Shown here: one piece after another, positions 35,339-43,957 of the stretch
How the letters are laid out: every line of letters starts with the position of its first letter
How positions within the stretch are numbered: the stretch's first letter is position 1
Source: Acaryochloris sp. CCMEE 5410
GTDB lineage: Bacteria; Cyanobacteriota; Cyanobacteriia; Thermosynechococcales; Thermosynechococcaceae
Reading direction: 5' to 3'
DNA length: 64,000 nucleotides
Assembly: GCF_000238775.2 (NCBI RefSeq)
Contig: NZ_AFEJ02000002.1
Coordinates: 682,001-746,000, forward strand
The notes under the pieces: model-generated
Told to the model about the DNA's origin: nothing
Database searches by the model: none
What the model saw: only the letters and a program-made list of their open reading frames with translations
Made by a program: the position numbers and the translations under genes

Positions 35339-35866
35339 GACACCTCCCAGTCATATGGCAGAATTCGTGACTTTATCTGACAGAAGAAAAAAGCTCATCA
35401 GCGGTGTTAGTGAAATCGAATAAATATTACAGATTTTCTAATAATAGGAAATGCAAAATTAGCGGTTAACATGACAATTTTAATTGACTTTTCTAGCCAC
35501 TCCTGATATTTTCCTTAGTCATGTAATTCCATGACTATAAAATCAATAATTCAGAAAAATCTTTAGAGATTTCTTGATATAGATCACGCCATTTTTAGTG
35601 CAGTAAAAGTACGATTAGTTCTGTAGTAGACGGTCCCTTTATCTGCCTAGTTACATTCCTGCTGTAGAGGATCACAATTACCTGATTTCACTCTCCTACT
35701 GCTCATTCATCTCCTATAAAGGCTGGATACGCCCCATTAATGAACAAAATCAGAAGAAACTAATTACTTTTCGCCATTTTTTTTAGTTTTTATCTTTTTG
35801 AAGTAGCTTCCATCGTTTTCACCTAAACCTTTTCCCCTCACGTTGTTGTTAGTCACATTTGGTCTT
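35339..35866. other. Non-coding stretch before the lipoxygenase gene
   Basis: About 530 bp are AT-rich with stops in every frame. I see no RNA gene or repeat. The lipoxygenase promoter should lie here; a start at the ATG at 35867 has no clear ribosome site. Confidence 0.4.
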
Positions 35867-37885
35867 ATGAATATCTCTCTACCTCAAAATGATCCCAATC
35901 CCGCTCAACGGCAAACGGATTTAGTGGCTGCTCGCCGAGACTATCGCTATAACTACACTTACCTCCCTAATGGCGGGGCAATGGCCGAGAAAGTGCCCCC
36001 GCAAGATCAATCCCTTGGCAAATTTCCTTGGCTTCAAGATGCCTTATCTCTACTTCTGAGAATAGATGCTAACCAAGCTTTACAAGACGTTAATGAAACA
36101 GGTTCCGTTCGAAAACTCCGCCGATTTGCCAGGCTCACCCGTATCACCCGTTTCTTAAATAACCCTGAACGTGCTGGCTTTTTGAAGTTTTTGTTAGCCA
36201 AAATTCTGCCAATTATTCGGTTGTTTCAGCGCTTACAAGATGGCGAACCACCCTCCATTGAGCAAAACAGTTCTCCAACCCCCTCGGCCAAAATGACCGA
36301 TATCCACCAGCCATTACTGGAAACATTAATCTCTGAGGTCAAAGCTCCCCGAGACCATGCTCAAGAGCAGCAGAAGCTCAACCATCAGGCTTTAGCCATG
36401 CAGGTTAAGCAGACCCAAGATAGTTGGTCAGACTACAGCCAACTCTTTCAAGCCTATAACGATCTGTTTCAGAGCATTTATTTGCCTTGTATTAGCCAGC
36501 AGTTTTGGACAGATCGGGCCTTTGTCGCCCAGCGAGTTGCAGGAGCGAACCCCTTAGTACTAGAGCAATGCAAGATATTGCCAGACCACTTCCCAGTCAC
36601 TAACGATCAATATCAGGCTGTGATGGGAACTGCTGATTCTCTCCAAAAGGCTGGAGCAGAGGGGCGACTTTATATCACTGATTATGCAGTGTTGAACCTA
36701 TTAGAACCGGGCACCTTTCCGGATGCTCAAAAATATGTCTATGCTCCCCTCGCCCTGTTTGCAATACCTGCGGAAGGAAGCGGCTCCCTCACAGCTGTAG
36801 CCATTCAGTGCCAGCAGCAGCCAGGCTCTGATAATCCTATTTTCACTCCACCCCCTGAGGGTAGCTCCCAGTCCGAGCAATGGGCTTGGCTGATGGCAAA
36901 AACCATCGTTCAAATCGCTGATGGCAATTACCATGAGCTCATTTCTCATCTCGGTCGGACCCACTTATTAATCGAGCCCATTGTAGTGGCTACCTATCGT
37001 CAACTGGCCCCTAATCATCCCCTGAGTGCCTTATTGCGTCCTCATTTTGAAGGAACATTGTTTATTAATAATGCAGCCATTTCTGGCCTTGTTAACGATG
37101 GAGGTACCGTGGATTCAGTGATGTCAGGCACTATTGAATCCTCTAAAGAGCTCAGTGTTAAAGCCGTACAAGGGTTTCCCTACGGTTTTAATGATTCGAT
37201 GCTACCTGCCACACTCTCCAGACGGGGGGTCGATAATGTGGATCAGCTTCCTGACTATCCCTATCGAGATGATTCACTACTCGTTTGGAATGCGATACAT
37301 GATTGGGTCGAGAGCTACCTAGACTTGTATTACCTCAGCGATCAGGACGTGGTAGAGGACACCGAACTCCAAGCTTGGTTAGCAGAAATGGTCGCTCAAG
37401 ACGGAGGGCGGATGACAGAAATTGGAGAAACCTCATCGGATCAGGAGCAACCTAGCTTACGCACTAAAGCTTACTTGGCAGATATGGTGACGCTCATTAT
37501 TTTTACAGGGAGTGCCCAACATGCAGCCGTGAACTTCTCCCAATCGACTTATATGACCTATATCCCCAACTTGCCTTTAGCGGGATATCGACCAGCGCCA
37601 AAGTCAGCAAAGGCAACCACTCAAGACTATTTCAACCTTCTTCCTTCCCTGAAACAGGCAGAGACCCAGATGGATATGACCTATTTGTTGGGTTCTCTCT
37701 ACTACACCCAATTAGGGGAATATGGAGATGAGCACTTTACGGATGCTAGGGTGCAACCTCTACTCAAAGCATTTCAGCAACGGTTAGATGCCATTGGCAT
37801 CATCATTGATGAACGGAACAGTGTTCGCCCGACATTTTATGATTTCTTACATCCCAATAAAATCCCTCAGAGTATTAACATCTGA
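35867..37885 (+). CDS. Lipoxygenase
   Basis: The 672-residue non-heme iron dioxygenase adds O2 to polyunsaturated fatty acids to give hydroperoxides. Iron ligands can be read: H356 and H361 (YHELISHLGRTH), H552 and N556 (AQHAAVN), and the C-terminal Ile672 carboxylate (SINI). The N-terminal PLAT domain of plant and animal enzymes is replaced by a short helical region, as in other bacterial and cyanobacterial lipoxygenases. Regiospecificity cannot be told. The next gene is an unusual P450, so hydroperoxide conversion to an oxylipin is likely. Confidence 0.92.
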   Translation: MNISLPQNDPNPAQRQTDLVAARRDYRYNYTYLPNGGAMAEKVPPQDQSLGKFPWLQDALSLLLRIDANQALQDVNETGSVRKLRRFARLTRITRFLNNPERAGFLKFLLAKILPIIRLFQRLQDGEPPSIEQNSSPTPSAKMTDIHQPLLETLISEVKAPRDHAQEQQKLNHQALAMQVKQTQDSWSDYSQLFQAYNDLFQSIYLPCISQQFWTDRAFVAQRVAGANPLVLEQCKILPDHFPVTNDQYQAVMGTADSLQKAGAEGRLYITDYAVLNLLEPGTFPDAQKYVYAPLALFAIPAEGSGSLTAVAIQCQQQPGSDNPIFTPPPEGSSQSEQWAWLMAKTIVQIADGNYHELISHLGRTHLLIEPIVVATYRQLAPNHPLSALLRPHFEGTLFINNAAISGLVNDGGTVDSVMSGTIESSKELSVKAVQGFPYGFNDSMLPATLSRRGVDNVDQLPDYPYRDDSLLVWNAIHDWVESYLDLYYLSDQDVVEDTELQAWLAEMVAQDGGRMTEIGETSSDQEQPSLRTKAYLADMVTLIIFTGSAQHAAVNFSQSTYMTYIPNLPLAGYRPAPKSAKATTQDYFNLLPSLKQAETQMDMTYLLGSLYYTQLGEYGDEHFTDARVQPLLKAFQQRLDAIGIIIDERNSVRPTFYDFLHPNKIPQSINI

Positions 37886-38514
37886 GCTCAACTTTCTCCA
37901 ATCAAGGGCTTTGTTCAGATCTGGCCAAAAAAGGGTAACGCTGACCAATCAGGCCATTTCCCAAAAGGGCTTATCCAAAACTTGTTCCTTTCGCTCAGCT
38001 CTTTTGAAGAGTTTGAATTCTAGTAGTTCTAGCCATTAAGGATGTTACTCTCCTGTCATTACTTCTCTGGGACTACCATATTTTGCAATTCTGTTGATAA
38101 ATTAATGGGGCAGCTATGAGTTTATTAATTCGTTTCTCAAACCGTATCCAAATTTGTCTGTTGCGACACCCTAACATCCTGACTACAATGCTTATGAGGT
38201 TTTTCTATGTAGTGGATGTTATTAGTTATAGTATTGTTACTCCTCAAGAATTTTTAGGTAAACGACAAAAGATTTTTGGCCAGAACTTTGCGGCTTTAGG
38301 CAGAATTATTGTGGGTGAATATAATCTTGCTGCCAAAATCATTGCAGAACCACAACAAAGAGAGCCTTATATTGGCCGTTTTCGCTGTATCCCTGATCGA
38401 TTCTCTAAGAATTTTTTGCTTTTTTTGTCTGACAAAGAAGTAAAGGGTGATACTACTCATAAAAAAGCAAGATCAGCCGTTTTAGAGGTCGTTTTTAAAC
38501 CAGCCTTTGATAAT

Positions 38515-39844
38515 CAGGGTAAGCGCAAGAAAATTATGTCTCTGAAAGGCTAGACTGTAAAGGAATAGAAGCGCCTAGAACTTTGAGCATATACGCTTCA
38601 TCCATGCTCGCCCGTTTTAGTTTTTGACGGGTACTTTTCTTAAAGGACGTTTCTTGATTCAGGAGGTTGATGCTCCAGCGCTTCAGGATGGCCATGTTTT
38701 CCGGCGCATGTCCTGTGCGGATACGGCTGGCATCTTCGCCAAAGGTCACATCTAAGACCCAGTGGAGTTGGTTCTCAATCGACCAATGCTGGCGGATGGC
38801 TTTGCCCAACTGCTGAGCAATGGGCGGTAGAGAACTGATGTAAAACATCACCTCATAGGTGGTTTTGTTCCACAAGTGGCGGGTCCGAGCGACCTTGACG
38901 ATGCTTTGCAAGCCCTTCCACTGCGCCTGCTTGTACAGAGGACCCATTTGTTGAAGGGACACCGCCCAAACTTGTCGTTTCTCGCGACGATGGTGTCCGG
39001 CTTCCACCCGCACATCATAGCTGTACTCAATGCCCTTAAACTCATTCGCTTCCGCCGTTTCAAACCATTGCTCAACCTGCTCAAACAGCGTGGGATGATT
39101 CTCTTTGAGGGCCAGTACATAGTCTGCGCCTTTGGCCTGAATGCGACAGGCAATCTCGTGCTGAGTCCCCATCGCATCAATGGTGATAATGCACCCGGCA
39201 ATGTCTAACAGCTCTAAGAGGGCTGGGATCGCCGTAATTTCATTGCTCTTGTCCTCGACTTTGACTTGTCCCAGAAATAACCGATATTCACTGGCCCAAG
39301 CACTGACCAGATGCAAGGCGGATTGGTCTTGATTGCGGTCATAGGAGCCCCTGAGTTGTTTGCCATCAATCGGGATCACTTGAGCACCGAGGGTCGTCAC
39401 GACCTGATCCAACCAGTGATTGAAACTCTGCTCAAAGGCGGTGGGGCAAATACGCTCAAACACCCGTCGATAGGTGTCTGCTGTCGGTATTCCGGACGGT
39501 AGGCTCAGAAAACTCGACAACCAATCCTGATGGCTCAGACCATAGGTTTCAATATCTTCCCACCCCTGTGCGCCACCTAAACTTGCCAATAGTCCAATCA
39601 CGACGATGCTGACAAACGGATGCTGGACACCTTGGCCTCCCCGTGGATCAGTCAACTCCTCAAAACACTCGGTCAGTTGTTGATAAGCCTGATCGCAATC
39701 CGTGGTTGGCAGTAGTGACGAGGATGAGTCAGTGGAAGCTGGTGAGGAAGGAGGCTTGCTGAATCCTGTAGCCATGGGGAAACCCTTTTAACAGAATGGA
39801 GTTCCATAGCATATTACAGCTTTATTTTTCTTGCGCTGCCCCTG
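38515..39844 (-). mobile_element. ISAs1-family insertion sequence (1330 bp)
   Basis: Inverted ends are CAGGGTAAGCGCAAGAAAA (left) and CAGGGGCAGCGCAAGAAAA (complement of the right end). A perfect 10-bp direct repeat, CTTTGATAAT, flanks it at 38505-38514 and 39845-39854; the family makes 8-10 bp duplications. The transposase is intact, so the insertion looks recent and could move. Confidence 0.92.
38534..39775 (-). CDS. ISAs1-family DDE transposase
   Basis: The 413-residue transposase has an N-terminal DDE_Tnp_1-associated region (LTECFEELTDPRGGQGVQHPF, GAQGWEDIETYG) and a catalytic domain with the Asp of PIDGKQLRGS, the Asp of ITIDAMGTQ, and the late Glu region RQHWSIENQLHWVLDVTFGEDASRIR. It is full length with no frame break. 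The coding sequence fills nearly the whole element. Confidence 0.93.
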   Translation of the reverse strand: MATGFSKPPSSPASTDSSSSLLPTTDCDQAYQQLTECFEELTDPRGGQGVQHPFVSIVVIGLLASLGGAQGWEDIETYGLSHQDWLSSFLSLPSGIPTADTYRRVFERICPTAFEQSFNHWLDQVVTTLGAQVIPIDGKQLRGSYDRNQDQSALHLVSAWASEYRLFLGQVKVEDKSNEITAIPALLELLDIAGCIITIDAMGTQHEIACRIQAKGADYVLALKENHPTLFEQVEQWFETAEANEFKGIEYSYDVRVEAGHHRREKRQVWAVSLQQMGPLYKQAQWKGLQSIVKVARTRHLWNKTTYEVMFYISSLPPIAQQLGKAIRQHWSIENQLHWVLDVTFGEDASRIRTGHAPENMAILKRWSINLLNQETSFKKSTRQKLKRASMDEAYMLKVLGASIPLQSSLSET

Positions 39845-40679
39845 CTTTGATAATACTGAGTCCCAAGAAGCTAAAGATCTCTTGAATCAGTTAGCCACCA
39901 TTGCTAATCAACATGGAAATCCTCCGGCCTTAGATGACATTAGCGATGATATTCAACGCACTGTCATCCAGTACATCATGTTAGTGCTATTAGAAATCAA
40001 ACTTTCTCCACAGCAAATATCATCTCTGAAAACGCTATTCTTCTCTGCAAAACCAAGGGAATCATTGTTGATCTCAAGGGTGAAACCCTTAGCCCCATCT
40101 GCCAACAAGTTGCAAGAGGTCAAACGATTAGAAGAGGTCGCCCTTAACCTGATTGAGAACTCTCCTGTTATGAGTAGGTATGTTCCAACCACTGAAAATG
40201 ATTTAAGTCGAACAGAACTGAGTACTTTGCTACTGGAAGCGATCGCAATTGCAGGATGTCTAGGGAGTGAGAGTTTACTCCGGTCCTTAATAGCCAAGGT
40301 TCCACGCGATCTGGAGATCGATGTAGATAATCGTCATGAAGTGTTGCGAGTAGTTTTAGAAACAGCTCGTCGACACTCGCCAGTGAATAACATCAATACC
40401 ATTGCCCAGACAGAAACAGAGGTGACCATCAATGGCCGAAAACGTAAGTTTCCCAAGGGTACGCTGTTCTCCGCAAACATCGGGTTGGCTAATCTAGACA
40501 GTACGGTCTTTGAGAACCCCTTAGACTTCAATCCTCATCGAGACAACCTATTGGCAGCCCTCAGCTTTAACTCAGTAGGTGAAGCGAAGCGGCGTGAGTG
40601 CCCAGGGCGTAGTATTGCAGAAAAAATGGGCTCTGATTTACTGGTCGCATTGCAATGCAAAACAGTTAAGAGTCAATAA

Positions 40680-41091
40680 TATCCCATCTGTAAATTGTTC
40701 TGGGTTTTCATACTCCGCAGCGGTTTGCAGAAATCAGAACTGTTGCCATTGACCATTGAGTTCCACTGTTTTCAGCGATTCTAATGGTCGCCTGCACTCC
40801 TGGTTTGCATAATTCAAGAATAGTCTCTGATGCCCCCCTCTTCTCGTTATCTTGCTCAGCTTAGGGCTCATAATGGCCGGGGGGCTATCTATGATCAAAT
40901 CGCTAGAACCTAGTTAAAAACTAAATTTCACACTTGCAAATGGCCATCATGCCAATACGAGTGACACTGACTTTCCCATATTCAAATGCTGTAATTTTAT
41001 TTGGCCGGGAAACCCTTATGGGTATTCATTCCCCCAAAAGAATGGACTATCAATTACTTGTAAATTCGAAGTCTGAAAAGTACTGCTAAAT
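40680..41091. other. 412-bp region without a gene
   Basis: This stretch lies between the broken P450 and the IS at 41092. It has no supported open frame, RNA gene or strong hairpin. Confidence 0.4.
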
Positions 41092-42787
41092 AGGGCTTGC
41101 TTCGAAAGTCTAAGGTTGAATATTTGCAGTGTATCCAAGTGTTGAGCGCCCTTGAGAAGTGCAAGGAAAATCGTTCAAAATACTCAAAACCTTTGCACAT
41201 GCACCCCAATGTATCGTCGTCCATCCCCCGGTCAACTGTCCTTTAAGAACTTCTACTTGCCCTTCGGAGGCAAACTATCAGAAGAGAATCGCTGGGTCAA
41301 ACTCGCCGAGCTGATTCCTTGGGAGAGCTTTGAGTCAGAGTATGCAGAGCAATTCAGTCAGACCATGGGGGCACCTGCCAAACCCTTTCGTGTGGCCTTA
41401 GGGACCTTAATCATCAAAGAGAAACTGGGTGTATCCGATGCAGAGACCGTAGAACAGATTCGAGAGAACCCCTACTTGCAGTACTTTCTGGGTTTTAGTG
41501 AATATCGAGAGAGTGCTCCGTTTGATGCCTCCATGCTGGTTCACTTTCGCCAACGGTTGAATCTAGAGCTACTGACTCAAGTCAACGACGCAGTCGTGGA
41601 ATCAGTGCTCGCATCTGAGGGTTCTCCTGTTGTGATGTCCCCTGAGTCATCTCCTTCTCCTGAAGATGACGAAGATGAGCCTCCTGCCCCTCCCAACCAG
41701 GGCCAATTGTTGATAGACGCGACCTGTGCGCCAGCCGATATTCGCTATCCGACAGACTTAGATCTGCTCAATGATGCCCGCAAAGCGAGTGAAGCCATCC
41801 TTGATGCTTTATATGCTCAAGTCATGCTGTCTCTCAAGGGCAAACCTCGCACCTACCGCCAAAAGGCCCGCAAAGCTTATCTGGCCATTGCCAAGAAACG
41901 TCAACCGAGTCGCAAGCTGATTCGTAAAGGGATTCGTCAGCAGTTGGGCTATGTGCGTCGGAATCTAGCCCACATTGATGGATTGATAGCTTTAGGAGCG
42001 TCTCTGTCCCGACTGTCCCGGCGACAGTACCGTCTGTTGCTGGTGATTCATGAAGTCTTTCGACAGCAAGAGTGGATGTATCAACAGCACGTGCGTCGAG
42101 TAGATGACCGTATTGTCAGCCTCACTCAGCCTCATGTCCGACCGATGGTCCGAGGCAAAGCTGGAGTACCTGTTGAGTTTGGGGCCAAGCTATCCCTCAG
42201 TTGTGTCAACGGATGTGTGTTTCTGGAACGTTTAAGCTGGGATGCGTTCAATGAATCCCAGCATCTTCAATATCAAGTGGAAGCTTTTCATCGTCGCTTT
42301 GGCCATTATCCTCTCTCAGTCCATGCCGACCAAATCTATCGAACCCGAGCTAATCGACGATGGTGTAAAGCTCGAGGTATCCGATTGAGTGGACCACCGT
42401 TAGGAAGACCTCAACAAGACCCCAGGTGCAGGGCCAACTCAAGCAACAAGCACGGGAGGACGAAAGGTGAGAGTCCAAATTGAGGGCAAGTTTGGGCAGG
42501 CCAAGCGAAGATTTGGCTTGAATCGAGTGATGGCGAAGTTAGCGGATACGGCTGCTAGTGCGATTGCTATCACGTTCTTGGTGATGAATCTAGAGCGGTG
42601 GCTCCGCCACCTTTTATCATTCATTTTTGGGTGGGATTGCTGGTGTTGGAAAGCGTTATGGAGCTGCCAGGGCTGCCTTGGGGCTTTTCTAGGGCCAGTG
42701 AAGGAATATGGCCCTGGCCGTCACAACTGGGTTGATTGTACGATTTGATGCCAGGAATTAGCTCAATTTACTTTTTCAGCAAACCCT
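41092..42787 (+). mobile_element. IS5/IS1182-like insertion sequence (about 1.7 kb)
   Basis: The ends match as inverted repeats: AGGGCTTGCTTCGAAAGT at the left and AGGGTTTGCTGAAAAAGT as the complement of the right end (14 of 18). AAAT flanks both sides (41088-41091 and 42788-42791), a possible 4-bp duplication, although CTAAAT could also be counted. The transposase is frame-broken. Confidence 0.75.
41209..42748 (+). pseudogene. IS5/IS1182-like (DUF772) transposase, frameshifted
   Basis: From the ATG at 41209, MYRRPSPGQLSFKNFYLPFGG and PFRVALGTLIIKEKLGVSD mark the DUF772 N-terminal domain of this group. LLIDATCAPADIRYPTDL holds the first catalytic Asp, and HYPLSVHADQIYRTRANRRWC the second. 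The frame is lost near 42425 (the RPQQDP segment), is right again for about 40 bases in another register, and is lost again near 42467 before VRVQIEGKFGQAKRRFGLNRVMAKL, which holds the Glu. Two small indels thus inactivate it. Confidence 0.82.
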
Positions 42788-42842
42788 AAATATAGTTCAC
42801 AGCTATTCTGTGAGAAAAAATTTCTCTATCCCGGCATGAACC

Positions 42843-42902
42843 CTAATAGAGAATGGCCCGGTCCCGGATCTCAGTGGCCCGTCCTGCAGCCGCTTCAAAC
42901 AG
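42843..42902 (-). pseudogene. Short integrase remnant
   Basis: The minus strand reads LFEAAAGRATEIRDRAILY then stop, the start of a tyrosine recombinase catalytic domain. The core matches the integrase remnant at 32.7 kb almost base for base. Nothing else of the gene remains here. Confidence 0.6.
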
Positions 42903-42932
42903 CCGCTAACCGGTCTTGACAGATTCTTTGGG

Positions 42933-43832
42933 TTAACCCGCCGTGAGATCTAATTTTGACCACTCATTGACCTTGCTATTGAGAGCTGACACTGCAGCAC
43001 GCAAAGTATCGATAATCGTTTCCTCCGTAATAGACGGCCCTAATAGGGTTAGGTTATCAAGGCGAATTCGCCCATCGACTAGAGTCAAGGAACCGAAAAC
43101 GAGGTCAGTATCAGCTACAGCAATATGTGATGAAAGTTTTGAGACCCCAGCATCAGAGAGCTGCTCTATCCATTCCACATTGACAGTTATCCCAGAAGAA
43201 GACTCGTTGGGACGAATTCGACAGAGATAGCCACGGTCTTCGGCATAAAGCGTAACAGCAAAAACCGAATCCTCCTCAATCCAAGAGATCGGAATACCAG
43301 ACTCAATCAACGCATCGACGATAATACGAGATACTGGGCCACGGCGACGAAGTCGATCAACCTCGTCAGTGAACACAGAAAACGCTGTTCGATAGCCAAC
43401 CCGCATCGTACCACCACCAATCGATGGATCGATAGGGTACTCTTGCCAGAGCTGTATCGCATTCCAGACCGTATCATCGAATAGTTCAGGAGAAGGGGGT
43501 GGCTCAATTACAAATAGGTCAGTGAGGTGTTGCACTGCATCAGAACTTGGGCAAGGCAAGTGAGGATAGTACTCGGGTCTCAATGCAATCTCCATCCGAA
43601 CAGGCAGATCTTCGAGGAATGGCCGATTTTGCCAATCGAGGCGACTCTCCGGGCGGTTGTGAAACCAGCTCAGTTCTTCACCTCTCGCAGCGATAACAGG
43701 GGCACATTCAAGCACAACGCTGACAGCAGACCAATTTTCATCATTGATTTGGGCAACTAGCCTCAAGAGATGAAGTACATGAGCCTCTCCACCTAGGTGC
43801 CATGTCGTTTTTTGGTCGAGTGTAATTTCCAT
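42933..43832 (-). CDS. Unknown soluble protein, possible partner of the DUF4157 protein
   Basis: I do not recognise a family for this 299-residue protein. It is acidic and soluble, without a signal peptide or membrane span, and looks mixed alpha/beta. A Pro/Glu-rich stretch (FVIEPPPSPELFDD) lies near residue 110, and the ending is helical (TIIDTLRAAVSALNSKVNEWSKL). It follows the large DUF4157 gene by 125 bp on the same strand. Its size and position suit a chaperone, adaptor or immunity protein for that product, but this is inference only. Confidence 0.6.
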   Translation of the reverse strand: MEITLDQKTTWHLGGEAHVLHLLRLVAQINDENWSAVSVVLECAPVIAARGEELSWFHNRPESRLDWQNRPFLEDLPVRMEIALRPEYYPHLPCPSSDAVQHLTDLFVIEPPPSPELFDDTVWNAIQLWQEYPIDPSIGGGTMRVGYRTAFSVFTDEVDRLRRRGPVSRIIVDALIESGIPISWIEEDSVFAVTLYAEDRGYLCRIRPNESSSGITVNVEWIEQLSDAGVSKLSSHIAVADTDLVFGSLTLVDGRIRLDNLTLLGPSITEETIIDTLRAAVSALNSKVNEWSKLDLTAG

Positions 43833-43957
43833 TTATAAGCCTCTAGATGGACACTAGACTAAACCTCAAAGAATTTCACTGACATAATCATAAGATGGAG
43901 GATTAAATTGGTAATATTTCCAAATTAATTATCAAAATTGGCCTAAAATCACCGCTG

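Larger units (their letters stand above)
38116..40679 (+). pseudogene. Unusual cytochrome P450, split by an ISAs1-family element
   Basis: The 5' part (38116-38514, 133 codons) and 3' part (39855-40679, 274 codons) join in frame once the IS and one copy of its 10-bp target repeat are removed, giving 407 residues. The 3' part has an I-helix-like LLLEAIAIAGCLGSESLL, an ExxR in LETARRHSPV, and a heme loop with ECPGRSIAEKMGSDL preceded by FNSVGEAKR. The protein is short for a P450 and diverges from the standard FxxGxRxCxG. It lies 230 bp after the lipoxygenase. A P450 beside a lipoxygenase recalls CYP74-like allene oxide synthases and hydroperoxide lyases that work on lipoxygenase products, but the family is inferred. 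The gene is now broken. Confidence 0.8.
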
